Source: Dichetophora obliterata (Eukaryota > Arthropoda > Insecta > Diptera > Sciomyzidae). Taken from it: 64,000 nt of DNA. The notes under the pieces were generated by a model that did not search any database, was not told the DNA's origin, and saw only the letters and a list, made by a program, of their open reading frames with translations. Shown piece by piece: positions 44,899 through 57,205 of the stretch (positions are counted from its first letter, which is position 1; every line of letters starts with the position of its first letter). Position numbers and translations under genes: made by a program. Location: positions 17,455,319-17,519,318 of the forward strand of contig OY986439.1 of assembly GCA_963920525.1 (NCBI GenBank), in the 5' to 3' direction.

Positions 44899-47540
44899 TT
44901 TATGCAACTTTAATGTTAGCAAATCAACAACACTAGGCGTAAAATCGTTGCGAAAATACGATGAATATGTTTCTAGCTACGATGCATCAAGAGGTATTAA
45001 TTAAAAATAAAGGTCGAAACGTCAAAAATGTTTGTTGAAATTTGGAAAATCCATAAAAAGAAAATTAAAAAAAAACAGTGGTCTTGCATAAAGAAATCAT
45101 TGAGTCGAGTTGGTATTCTTTTCGTATTCTGTTTCATCTCTTATCTGTCATCATTCTTTTCTCATCATGTTGCTCTTATTTTTGTGATTCATCATCATCA
45201 TCATCCTCATCATGGCCATGTTTGTTCGTCTTTCACTGCTTCATAAGCTGAAGCAACAAATCAACGTTGTTAAATACTCAATAAAATTGCAAACAACGAA
45301 AGCAAATCCTTGCAGGCATACACACATGCAAACAAACACACAAACATGCTTGCATGCATGCATAACTATATACGCAAGGATATGTTGTTCGTTTTCGGGT
45401 GAATCCTGAACATGCGTGAAAAAGCTCAAAATAATCTTGCAGCATGTGTACAGCTCTCGGAGTCGGTGAGTAAGACAGAAAGAAATAAAGAAAGGCAGTA
45501 GAAAAGTAATAAAAAACTAAGAATAAAAGAATAGTAAAAAAAACCTGCACCAGGATTTGTAAGCAGCAAGAAGTGCAGGATATATTCTGAGCTCTTTGCT
45601 TTTGTTGTTATTGTTTTTTTTTTCATGATTTTTCATGACCGCTTTGCCCCTCGCCTCACGACCAACTCCATATGTAGCTACTTATTTTTAAAACATACAC
45701 AGATTCATTCGCAGAGCTGTGGAATTGCTACGTTTTTGACCTAGTTCAATACATATAAAAATGGAAGTGACTGCAGTTGGCAGATTTCGGATCCAAGCAA
45801 CGTAAACAACAACAACACATTAGCGTAGATTGCAGAAATAAGTTTTTGGCAGCGGTGTTTTCACTGACGTTCACTAAAATGACGAAATGACTGAGTGACT
45901 GAAAGTCAATCCCCACTTGTAAAAATTTGTCGCCAATGACATTGTAATGCAGAGCTGTAAGCAGAGTCTGACAAAATCTTGTTTTTGTTTTTTAAGATTG
46001 ATATTTTCTTTTAGTTGTTAAGACTCTAAGACTAAAAGTTTGACTTTATTCGTATGTGAAGCAGCGATCGTGTTCATGTGAATATAATTATTCTTTATGT
46101 TTTAGCCCAAAGTTTTATTTATAAAATAACTTACCTCCTTATTTTGGTTTATCGAAAACGCAAACCAACGACAAGCAATACACGAGAAGCAATTGAATTC
46201 TGTATAACAAAAAGTATTGCTTCTCGTGTCTTACTTGTCGTTTTCTTGCGTTTTCGACATACAAAATGAAGCAGTAAGTGATATTAAACATTTATTCTGA
46301 AATGCTAGATAACAGGTAATTGTAAAAATTATTGTGAAAATAATTTGTCATTTGCTTTTGATTACTTCTTTTTGTTGTGTTCTATTTCGTTTTGTTTTTG
46401 GCGTAAGGAGGATTTTGTTTAAATTTTTTTTTGTTTTTTTTTCAATTTCGTGTTTCATTTTTTATTTTCTGCTGTCTTGTGCATACGTACTCCCATCGTC
46501 GCTTACTGTGTAAGCTAGATATCATGTCTGAACAAATGTTATTGAGAATTATAAACATACTTCGAAGGACTCGCAGCTACATTGTATTTAAGAAATAATT
46601 AGTTACTTCATGTGTTCATTTACCACTGGGTCGGTAGCAAACGAGTGAAATAGTGAGTGATTGAGGAAAAGTAAGTTTCTTACCATTTTACTATTTTACT
46701 CTATTGTTTGTTTTTTTTCTTTTACTTAAATGAAAATAAACAAAGAAAACCAGCAGCAGGTAGTAGAAAATCTCACAAGTTAGAAAAAATTTCAGTTGCT
46801 GCCAGCGTGTTTGAGCAAAGTTTATGCAACGCTCCAATTCTTCAACAAGTTAAGAGTTCACCGGGCACAGTTACAGATGAAGCAGTTTTTAATCAGGATT
46901 TCTATAGAAAGGCATTTTTTACAAGCTACTAGTTTTTATTTAAAAGTTTTTGTTTTTCCTCTCTGTTTTACACACAAGGTTTTTTTTAAGTGCAATGAAG
47001 CTGATGTATGAGTATAGTATGTTGCTGCTTTCGTTCGTATTGTTGTTACTCTTGTTGTCGATAGTGTGGCCTTAGCTGAATACGAAAGATTTTCGGGTCT
47101 TAAGTTGAAAAACTTTAGTAGTTAGGAAAATGAGTTTTTAATGATATTTCAAAGAAGTTCACGTCTTCGTTGAAAAGTTTGTTTTGCTGCAGAATAAATA
47201 CACTCAGTTTTCAAAGCAATAACTAGCGTAAAGTTTGTTACTGTGCAACGCGCATCAATTGGCTTAATGTAATTAAGATAGGATTGAATTTGTGTTAATA
47301 CCAAAACAGGTAATGAAGGCTTTGCATTGTTTGAAAATCAGTTGACTTCAGTGAGGTTGAAAAAAAGTAAGTATTTGATTCAGTTTATGCGATAGAAAGT
47401 TTACAAGCAACAAAATTTGATTCCAAACTCATATAAAAAATCAACCTCGACAAAATGCACTTACTCCACATGTATTTTGTTATTAAAACGACTTTTAAGC
47501 AATGCAACTGCTATTAAAGACTCCTTATTTGGTCAGGCTC
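44899..47540. other. Mostly unique DNA, likely intronic
   Basis: Less AT-biased than the rest, with a CAT tract near 45190, ACACACATGC-type tracts near 45320 and T-runs at 46420. A frame at 46740-46932 has balanced composition (SVAASVFEQSLCNAPILQQV) but no start, family or clean splice pair, so it is not called as an exon. Confidence 0.4.
46137..46270. repeat. Imperfect hairpin, about 60-bp stem
   Basis: TCGAAAACGCAA at 46152 and TTGCGTTTTCGA ending 46256 anchor the stem. ACGACAAG, CACGAGAAGCAAT and their complements pair inside, leaving a loop of about 20 bases. The size would suit a microRNA-like precursor or a tiny MITE. Nothing shows that it is expressed. Confidence 0.6.
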
Positions 47541-48075
47541 TACCACAGATAGTGAATTAGATAATAATTTGTGATCTTTTATTTAAATTTTAACATGAAG
47601 TCAAATTAATTAAATAATCTAAAAATAATTGATCGATTTCGGTCAATGTCATAAATAATTGAACATCTGGTTGTGTCAATAGACATTTTTCAGTTAAAAT
47701 ACTAGCAGTTAAAATCTAGTGAAGCAAAATTCGTTTCAATTCTATTGTGCAGTTCGGCAGACTCGTCGAACTCCAATGAATAGCGAGTAATTAAGAAGCA
47801 ATTAGAATACACCGCAACCCTGGTAGCGTTAAAGGATTGATCTAAAAATAACTACTGCTTTAATGTCATATGATTATATGACCGATGAGAACATTAAAGA
47901 TCTTACGAACTTATTCGAACAAGAGTCAAATGATTTAAGACCTAAACAGTGGGTTGCTCACAGCTTAATCACCCAAGACTGACTACTGAACTAACAGTAA
48001 GGTTTGGCAGCCTCCGAAACAGTTCTGTCTAGTCTGTTGTGTGATTGACTCTGTACAGAGTTGTTTTTTGTTATT
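47541..48075. repeat. Truncated copy of the 24.9-kb TIR family
   Basis: Resembles the right half of 24886-26478: TCAAATTA.TTAAATAATCTA, ATCGATTTC.GTCAA, TAATGTCATATGATTA, CTAAACAGTGGGTTG and TGATTGACTCTGTACAGAG occur in the same order. The left half is missing. Confidence 0.6.
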
Positions 48076-48581
48076 GTTAATAATAAAATATTATTTATCG
48101 TTTTATATAATGTATTGAATTTATGGTTTTTCAAAATTTTATCCTTGAGGCCTTTGATGTTGGAATTCTGTGTTAGAGTATTTTCCCAACTAGCACAGAT
48201 TTCAATTTGTAACAAAAATGTGTTACAATTCGGTGCTATTCCAGGCTTTTAAAACAAATTTAGTCACAAAGGGGTTGTATTAAAGTTTCAAATAAGTAAT
48301 TTGTAACAAATCATTCATGCTGTTGCAAATAAGTTAAAATACGGTTTTAATTATGTTACGAATAAATGCACTTGTTGTAAAAATGTTTCATAAAATTTTG
48401 AAAAAATAAGTAATTTTTACGTTTAATTAACATTAATTAATAAAAAATGTTTGTGTATTGTAATTCTAACAAATACAGTAACGAGTTAGCAACCTAGATG
48501 CGATTAAGTTGCTTTATGTTTATATTTAGTTATATCAATGTCACAACAACTAAATGTTCAAAACTTCATTAAGTTAAGTTA

Positions 48582-49023
48582 GGCCTTTTCCACACTTGGT
48601 CAACGCAACTCCAACTCAAGTTGCTAGCCTGTGTATTTATACCGGAACCTTCAGATTAAGCAACTTGCACGCAACAAATTCTCGACACGTTCTCAACCTG
48701 TTCAACGCAACGCGGCTTTCCGCAATTTTCATCGGCGACTTGTTGCATCAGTTTGTTTGTTTTGTGAATTGTTTGTAGTGCAGTATTAATCAAGGTGAAT
48801 AATTTAATTAATTAGTTCTTTTTTTCATTAATAGAATCTTAAAGAAGAAGAAATAGTTTGCAGGATGAATGAGCAAGTGTTAAATATTAAATAATAAATA
48901 TATGTTGCATGACTTTTGAAGCAAGTCTGAAAGCATTCGGTTTATAGTTGCATTGCTTTTCAACTTTTTCGCTGTTGCGTTGATGTTTCATTGGTATTGC
49001 GTTGACCAAGTGTGGAAAAGGCC
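48582..49023. mobile_element. PIF/Harbinger-type MITE, 442 bp
   Basis: GGCCTTTTCCACACTTGGTC at the left is inverted exactly at the right, and the match runs 27 bp to ACGCAA. TTA lies directly outside both ends (48579-48581 and 49024-49026), a TWA target typical of PIF/Harbinger. No coding. Perfect TIRs suggest a young insertion into the surrounding element. Confidence 0.85.
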
Positions 49024-49239
49024 TTACAGTCACTGCAACTTAATTTTTCCAATTTTGCACTGACGCACTAAAATGCCATAAGCAAAATATAAATCTTATT
49101 GTTCACAAAAAGTTCTGTGTTGCTTGTCAATTTCTTTGTGTAGGCTTCTACTACTATGTAATCAATTTTTGATTTATTGTAGAGTCCAACGAGACTACCA
49201 AATTGAACAAATTTTTCGTTGAATGGCAATGAATTATTG

Positions 49240-49790
49240 TGAAATTATGAGAATTTGTTTTGTTGCAAGAAGGTTGAAATTAGGTTTTTATTCAGTTACA
49301 AGAACATTGGAAATAGTCATTGCAACCTTATGATGTATTGAAGTTATTATTCAGTTGCTACAAATTTAGGAAACATTATTATAACTCAAAAAATGTAGTT
49401 AGGAAAAATAGCGTTCAATCGAAATTTTTATTAAGTTGCAAGAACATTGAAAATAATCATTGCAAGCTTGTGCTGTATCAAGGTTATTATTCAGTTGATG
49501 CAAGTTTACAAAACATAATTGCAACTTATAAAATTTTGCTTGATATAAGAAGTATGTATTGAGGTTATTATTATGTAGCAAGAACTTTAAAAAAAACCAT
49601 TGAAACTTAGATAATTTCAGTCACATGAACGTTGAATTGGAGTTGTAATTCAGTTGCAAGAAGTTTTGAATAAAATTGTTTTAAGTAATTGCTACATCAA
49701 GGTTATAATTCAGTTGCAACAACTTTAGAAAAATATTTGTAATAAGAACTATGTATCGAGGTTATTATTCAGTTGCAAGGACTTTGGAAA
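49240..49790. repeat. Degenerate minisatellite, about 75-bp unit
   Basis: Units contain AGGTTATTATTCAGTTGCAAGA followed by an ACTTTAGAAAA-like end. Seven or so can be traced with strong divergence. The inverted copy at 41100-41300 has the complementary units. Confidence 0.7.
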
Positions 49791-50622
49791 AAAATATATC
49801 AAAACTTCATATTCGCCATATTTGATTTTTTCTACACTTTGAATTGTGATTGGAAAAAATTTAAAAACGATTTTCTTTAATACTTATTATTATTTCTATT
49901 ACAATTTTTAGTGCAATATGAAAAAAATTTATTTTGCTATATATTTAAGAGTATAACGCAGATATTATAAACTTGATGTATTTCTCATATCCAAATTATT
50001 TTAAAGAATTAAATTTTTTTGGTGGCGCGTGAGTTTTTCAGAGGAAAAACACCAACATTAGTCGACAAAATGGCATTTGTGGTAAATTTTTAGTGAACAA
50101 ACTCTTCATATTTTCAATTTAATTTCATATATTTTTATTTCATTCTAATTTGTCTTTGACTTTTAAAATACACTCCAAAAAATTATCAATGGCTTAACAA
50201 AAATTATGTAAAGAAAATGTGGATGCAAAATATTTTTTATGAACTTATTTTTTTTTTTCAATCAGGTCTATTTATGTCATCAGTACTCCTTCCTTGTTAA
50301 GAAATTTGTCATTATAACAAAAAATAGCTTCAATAAAAGAAAATATTTGTTACATTCACGTTATTTTGCCTAAATTGTAACGTAAGAATAACCCAATAAA
50401 AACTTTTTTTGGATGTTTCAAGCATGTTTCATCTTGTGGCGTGCAACTTAAGTTTGTACCAACAACACATTTATAACATTATTATAACACATTTTTCTAA
50501 TTTGCCTAATTGCAACCGAAGTTGTTACAAAGTCAGCGTATAATATTTACTTACAATAACGATTTATATCTGTATTGGCGACTCTTTTGCGACACTTTTA
50601 CAAGCTTTTTGTGCTAGCTGGG

Positions 50623-51172
50623 ATGTATTTGAGGATTTGGAAATTCTTTTTTTTTTGGGGATTTTGTTACATTCCCCAAAAAAGTTTTCAAAATACAAAA
50701 CAGTTGTTTTGAGTAATTTTCCTTTAACAAAATTTAAATTTTTCTAACCAGAGGTCATGGATTACTGTGTTATTAAAACAATATTATTTTAATATATCAA
50801 TACTTGAAAAACCTAAAAATTTGCATTAAAATTTAAATCTCAATAAAAGACGAAAGCCCTGGAAGCTCGTGCTTTGTAGTTAATTAATTTGTAATTTTAA
50901 CTATAGTTAATAAAGAAATAATAAATATAATACTGAGTTGGACTATTGAAGTTAAGCTTGGATCTTGCTTTTTTTATAACTAACAAAAAGTTTCCAAAAA
51001 AAACTACTATGTGTTCTATGAAAAGTCTTAAAACGGAATAATAAATATTATTAAAAAATTTTCTATTTCAATAGAATATTTATTTGATTTTCAGAAACTA
51101 ATAATGTATACAATGCAAAGTAGAAAATAGTTAAGTATTACATCTTTTGACAAAATGCAACTTTTGTGTGCA
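50623..51172. other. AT-rich spacer
   Basis: No gene or repeat recognised. Confidence 0.45.
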
Positions 51173-51453
51173 CACATGAGTAAGACCTATATACTCTAAA
51201 AGTAGGGCTAAAAAAAAGATACCAGTGTTTGGCCGTTTTTCTAGATAAATTTGTTTATGATTTTTAGACGCAAAATTACTTTTAATTAATATTACTCATG
51301 CTATTTTTTTTTTAAACACTTATAGCCAGAAATGCCTTCTGAATCCAAATATTATAAAATAAAATTAGTAGAAATATTTTATAACAACTATTTTATTTTG
51401 TTATACATTTGTGATGATTGAAGGATTTAGGATTTGTATCACGACAAAGTGAT

Positions 51454-51675
51454 CTGGGGCCTTACTCTGTAATGTGATTGGAAGGGAAAACGCAATTCGA
51501 AAACAAAATAGCACCATGTATTTACATGGTTTTTTGACAAATTTTGGATTATTTCGAATTAAATGCAGACAAAAGCAGCACTTTACAGCAGAGGTTACTG
51601 CCGTTTAGTAATATTAATTCATGTATTTACATGGTGAGATATTTTTTCGAATCGCATTACACAGTAAGGTCCCAG
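51454..51675. mobile_element. 222-bp foldback MITE
   Basis: CTGGGGCCTTACTCTGTAAT and, reversed from the right end, CTGGGACCTTACTGTGTAAT form the ends. CATGTATTTACATGGT occurs twice inside (51514 and 51619) and is itself nearly palindromic. Flanking bases do not show a clear duplication. Confidence 0.6.
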
Positions 51676-51945
51676 AAGTACTCGAGCACGCGAGCATGTA
51701 TCCAACGTCTTTTCCTTTATAACGCGACTCAATTATTTTGATATCTTTTTAAAAACGTTCGCCCTGCAAATAACGTCAAAGTTAATAAAAATATTATGAA
51801 AACCACAGTTTTTTACTCAATGAGAACATAGTCAAACTTTTAGAGAAATAGGGCTGGATGGAATTCTGTAATCCGCAAACCCAGCGGAGCTTTGAGAAGG
51901 AGGTACAATAGATCTAATTTAGGTCGCAGTATGCATCTCCACCAT

Positions 51946-53119
51946 ATAACATTAACATTAACATTAACATTAACTTTAACATTAACATTAACATTAACAT
52001 TAACATTAACATTAACATTATCATTAGCATTAACATTAACATTAACATTAACATTAACATTAACATTAACATTTACATTTACATTAACATTAACATTAAC
52101 ATTAACATTAACATTAACATTAACATTAACATTAACATTAACATTAACATAAACATAAACATTAACATTAACATTAACATTAACATTAACAATAACATTA
52201 ACATTAACATTAACATTAACATTAACATTAACATTAACATTAACATTAACATTAACATTAACATTAACATTAACATTAATATTAACATTAACATTAACAT
52301 TAACATTAACATTAACATTAACATTAACATTAACATTAACATTAGCATTAACATTTACATTAGCATTACCATTAACATTAACATTAACATTAACATTAAC
52401 ATTAACATTAACATTAACAGTAACATTTACATTTACATTAACATTAACATTAACATTACCATTACCATTAACATTAACATTAACATTAACATTAACATTA
52501 ACATAAACATAAACATAAACATAAACATAAACATAAACATAAACATAAACATAAACATAAACATTAACATTAACATTAACATTAACATTAACATTAACAT
52601 TAACATTAACATTAACATTAACATTAACATTAACATTAACATTAACATTAACATTAACATTAACATTAACATTAACATTAACATTAACATTAACATTAAC
52701 ATTAACATTAACATTAACATTAACATTAACATTAACATTACCATTAACATTAACATTAACATTAACATTAACATTAACATTAACATAAACATAAACATAA
52801 ACATAAACATAAACATAAACATAAACATAAACATTAACATTAACATTAACATTAACATTAACCTTAACATTAACATTAACATTAACATTAACATTAACAT
52901 TAACATTAACATTAACATTAACATTAACATTAACATTAACATAAACATAAACATAAACATAAACATTAACATTAACATTAACATTAACATTAACATTAAC
53001 ATTAACATTAACAATAACATTAACATTAACATTAACATTAACATTAACATTAACATTAACATTAACATTAACATTAACATTAACATTAACATTAACATTA
53101 ACATTAACATTAACATTAG
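51946..53119. repeat. ATTAAC hexanucleotide satellite, about 195 units
   Basis: A continuous six-base array, mostly ATTAAC, with variants ATAAAC, ATTTAC, ATTACC and ATTAGC. ATAAAC variants are clustered in homogeneous blocks (for example 52502-52561, 52787-52832 and 52941-52965). The phase is kept throughout, so Thr-Leu or Met-Leu repeats can be read from it. These are not proteins. It is not the insect TTAGG telomere repeat. Confidence 0.95.
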
Positions 53120-53300
53120 TACAACTTTTGTAAAATAATGAGATTCTATGATTGATACAATTTTAATACAAAAAATTCGTATGAGTTAAAAACAATTCTG
53201 CGTCTAAAAATCGTAAACGAATTGATCTAGAAAAATAGTCAGACACGGGTTTCCTTTTTTTTAAGCCCTACTTTCAGAATATGTACATCTTGCTCATGAA

Positions 53301-56300
53301 ATCTCGAAATGCCAAAATTTTAAAACAATGGCATTTAGCAGTATTAAGAGGAGACCGTTAATAACTCTGCAAAAAGAACTGCATATTTTTTTATTTATTT
53401 TTTAAATAGAAATCCAAATGTAATCCTTTTTAAAATATTATACATAAAAAACATAATATCATATCATAATAAAATAAAATATTTGAAATATTCAAAATCA
53501 CTCAAAAGTTCATAAAAAACACTAAGACGAAATCATAATTGCTGATGCAGACAAAAATTACAGTTGTAATGTACAAAAAAGCATACAAGGAAAAAACTCA
53601 ACAATAACTGGAATAGAAAGTCGATTTCTATAATCCCAATTTGTGTTTTTAAGGGAAAGACTTGTCAATTTTATGATTGGGAAAATATTCATCACCTAAA
53701 AAACCTGATCGAAAAAAATTGTTTAAGAAAATAACGGTTATGGTATGATGATTTCTTTAATAAAAATTTTTAGATATTTTAGATATTTAGATATTAGATA
53801 GTTAGAATTTAGTTCGAATTTAGTTAGAATTTAGATAGTTAGATATTTGCTTAATTCTTAAATATATAAATTTTATAATAAAATTATATAGTGAAAAATT
53901 TAGTTTTTCAAGGTTATGAATCTTTTAAAAATATTAAAAAATAAAATTTTACATAATCATAGTTCAGGCTTAGAGAAATGTATAAAAAAGGCCCACAGCA
54001 AATTTTTAGTCAATCGGTTCATTTGAACATGAGATATCATGTCAACTGTGTTGGTGTAGTTTCGAGAAAAACGCGTTAAAGGTTTTTATGTTTAGTTTCA
54101 GGCATTCTAGCTGACGACACCAAAATAGCTATTACTTTTAAAATAATTCGAATTTCAAAAAATTTTTTCAAGAGATATTCTTGAATTTATAAACTGTCGA
54201 AAAATGAAGCAAATTTTTTTTATTTGGGAGATCAAATTTTATTTTTTTAACAAAAAACTGTCGTAATGACGTCATAACTCAAAAATTTTTGATGTATCCT
54301 ACGTATTTCTCTAGAAAATATAGCTATAAATAAATATGTCCAATTTGAAGTAGTTCCAATAAAACTTGTTTGAGTTGTGCTGCCAGCTGCGAAATTTAAA
54401 GGCTCTCTCTCCAATAATGACGCTCTACTACCGAAATTTAAAAAAGAAACAAATTTTTTATACATTATATAGCTAGTACATTTTAAATAAGACCCCGTAT
54501 GTATATTTTACATAAATTGTGTTTCCTTGCTTACAAAAATTCTTAAAGGCACAACTAATTTTAATGAATTTTACAGTGGTGTTAGCTACTAAGGTGACAT
54601 TTGAAAGACACGTTTGAAAAAAAAAATTTAAATAATTGAATTTAAAACATTTCTTGTGAACAGACTTTAATACCTACATAGTCTTATTAATACATAATTT
54701 GAAAATTATCGATTTTTTTAAATGCCTAAATTTTAAGGCAGTAAATAAATGTGAAGTAAATTATTTTTTTTTTATCCAAACGAAAAATATGTCCAACCTA
54801 CGGACTTCTATTTTACCATTTGGCAAATAAACGCAAAAGTTGTCAACCTTGTAAGTGATATTTTTATGTATTTTTATTCTTTTTTATGCGTTTTTTTGAT
54901 ACGATATATCTTTTTTTTTAGCTCTATCGTAGTAGCTGTAAAATTAGTCTCTTTGCTTAAGTTCCTTGGCTGCAATACGATGCGATCCAACTTAACTTCA
55001 TTGAATTTGTCACATATAAACCGTTATCAATCACTTGTGAAGCGTATAGCAATCACTTAACGCCAGTCAATGGATGATGGTGTTGCTTTTGTTATTGCTA
55101 TTATACACTCAGACACACACTTACATGCAAACAGTCACCTCTGTTACACAGACAATACCAGGCCACACCCATCCGAAATACATACATGCAAGCATTTGTT
55201 AAGAATTTTTGGTGGCATTTGTATGAAACCATCCGTTGTATACTTAAATGTCAGAACAACCGCCTAGCTGCCAACTTTGCACTAAAACGTAGCTCATTCG
55301 CAGTCACCTTGCTTGCCGACAGTAACAGCAACAATGAGCTGCAAAAACAAATTCAGGCTTCGCACAGTGGGGTATGGGACTTGGTTTTTGCCGATACATT
55401 TACAGAAAAGTTTTTTAGCCATTTTGAAACTATATTTTTTTTAGTTTACTATTTATAAGGCAGTACAAAACTTTATATCATATTTGGCACTTCAATGGAA
55501 AGAAATTTGTTCACAAAGAATGGAAAAACCAATCCATTCTTGGTTTTTTGAATTGTGCTATTTTTTTTTTTAAATTAAAAAATGTCTGAAAAGATTTTTT
55601 AAACAGTTCTTTTGCATTCTTTGGCCAAATTTAGGCGTGTTTTTTAAATGATTTTTATTAAATCGATACTTTTTGATTTAAAAAATTCTGAATTTTCTTC
55701 ATTATTTAAAGGCCAAATTTTAAACATCAAGAGAGATGAAAAAATTTTTAAGAAATTTGCAAGTAGTCTTTGAGTAATTCCAAGCATTGTTTGTTCAATA
55801 AATTTTTTTTGTAAAGTTGATACTTTAGTGTTTTAAGACACAGAAAGTACGATTTAAATAAAATCTTTAGAATATGAAGAGAATATTTAAGTATTCCAAA
55901 TTTGATTCAAACAAGGTTCTCTTCAAGAATAAAATTCTCAAATCAAGAAATTAAATTCTCAATTCAGGCTAATAAAAATGTTCGGACACAATATTCGTAG
56001 GAATTTGTTTCAAATAAATATTTTAAAATGCTTTATTGAAGTCAACTGTTATTCAAGCAATTAAATAACAGTTACGTTTAGTACCTAATTAATTAGATTA
56101 AATTTAAAAAGGAACTATAATAATTATACAATCCAAATACTTCCAAATCCTAATTATATAATCTAAATATAATCCATATATTTATATAATCCGGTTGTAA
56201 TCACGAATACTTCATACTAAGCAAAATAATCAAAAAATAATGTAACTACTTTTAAAAAGTATTTTGTACTCTTTTTAATAATTTAAGGAATTTGAGCCTA

Positions 56301-56335
56301 AAATACGAACAACTTAAAAAGGGGTTTTTGTTTTG
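53301..56335. other. AT-rich and unique DNA, no exon supported
   Basis: A degenerate AGATATTTAGAT/GTTAGAATTTA tract lies at 53770-53850. 54860-55460 is less AT-biased. A frame ending near 55370 (SFAVTLLADSNSNNELQKQI before a GGTATGG) looks balanced but has no identifiable family or partner exon. The rest has T/A runs only. Confidence 0.4.
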
Positions 56336-56745
56336 TTTTTTTTTTTTTTTTTAAATATCAAAGAGCCAAGGCATGCGCCTTGTACAAACAAGGTTTGGTC
56401 TTTGACCTGAGAGGAAAGGGATAGATTATTTAGAGGAATTGATTGGAAGCAACCCTACGTGAATTATTGATTAGGTGAAATAACTATGAAAGAAAATTTG
56501 CCTTGTTAATGCAATTTGACAAGTGTTATGCCTTAACCTCGGCAAGCATTTCCAGCCCTTAGTTGTTCTTGTCCTTTAATTCCACATTTTCCAGAATTTA
56601 TTTGTGGAATTTTTAGTTTTCCATAATTCTTAAATATAGGAAAGAACAAAGAAAGTAAAAAGAACCATGACCAAACTCGGATTCGAACCAGGGACTTTTG
56701 GGTTGATAGTCTAACGCACTCCCTACTAGACTATGTAAAATGAGC
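56336..56745 (-). mobile_element. tRNA-derived SINE, family 2, with poly(A)
   Basis: On the minus strand the head shows an A-box-like TAGTCTAGTAGGGAGTGCG (complement of 56715-56733) and B box GGTTCGAATCC (complement of 56679-56689). A body of about 320 bp ends in a 17-base A tail (T-run 56336-56352 on the plus strand). Different in body sequence from family 1. A direct flanking duplication was not resolved. Confidence 0.8.
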
Positions 56746-56967
56746 CTTTACATTGCATGTTTTTTGTTCTTGTTTCTTGACAATGAGTTTTTAAAAATAA
56801 ATTGCATAATGTTTCATAATATTGTACATCAATATTTGCTTATAAATAAAATTTTTCAAAATTGTTGGTACTTTAGGCTAAATTTCGTAAAATATTTCTG
56901 ATACCTTAGGATAAAACAAAATTAAAACCAGTCTATAAAAATAGTCGGATTATTTATTGGCTACTGA

Positions 56968-57205
56968 GATAGTGCGATTTAACGCCTAAAGATTATTTTC
57001 TCTGGGGTTACATGAAGTCATTATTTTATGCAAACAAAACGGAAACTTTGGACGCTTTAGAAGACATAATTGAACAAACCATTGCCGAGATACGGCCCCA
57101 TTGTTGTCAAAAAAAGTTGTCAAAAATGGAATCTGTAGATTACGCTCTGTACGCACCAGCCTTGGCGGCCTCACGCCCAAAATTACATTTAAACATTGAT
57201 GGTAT
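56968..57205 (+). pseudogene. IS630/Tc1-mariner-type transposase, C-terminal fragment
   Basis: The frame reads CDLTPKDYFLWGYMKSLFYA, then KTETLDALEDIIEQTIAEIRP, the end of the DDE/D domain and C-terminal helix region of a large Tc1/mariner-like family. The last acidic residue of the triad is the D of PKDYFLW. After about residue 45 the match moves to another frame (KKVVKNGICRLR..SLGGLTPKITFKH), a one-base shift. The upstream two thirds are missing, no ITR was found, and the piece is dead. Confidence 0.7.

Larger units (their letters stand above)
48185..50622. mobile_element. Element with CCCARCTAGCACA ends and subterminal minisatellite
   Basis: The left end is CCCAACTAGCACA and the right end, reversed, is CCCAGCTAGCACA. 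The interior is AT-rich, non-coding, with a tandem repeat at 49240-49790 and a Harbinger-type MITE inserted at 48582-49023. The right 1.1 kb occurs again, inverted, at 40238-41330. The flanks share GTATTT but no clean duplication. Superfamily unknown. Confidence 0.65.
51173..53300. mobile_element. TIR element enclosing a satellite
   Basis: 51173-51290 and 53190-53300 are inverted copies at roughly three of four positions, sharing AAGTAGGGCT, TTTTTCTAGAT and GATTTTTAGACGCA. The hexanucleotide satellite and a small foldback lie between them. No coding frame other than satellite artefacts. Ends are approximate and no target duplication was found. Confidence 0.65.

Noticed and set aside
46740..46932. 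Possible exon with balanced composition
   Set aside because: No start codon in context, no convincing splice pair and no recognised family.
51892..53116. Long Thr-Leu and Met-Leu open frames
   Set aside because: They are translations of the ATTAAC satellite; six-base periodicity keeps any stop-free frame open.
51946..53119. Telomeric repeat
   Set aside because: The unit is ATTAAC, not TTAGG or another telomerase-type G-rich repeat, and it is interstitial.
55186..55458. 90-codon frame with a balanced middle section
   Set aside because: The N- and C-terminal parts are low complexity, and the splice sites around the middle part are unsupported.
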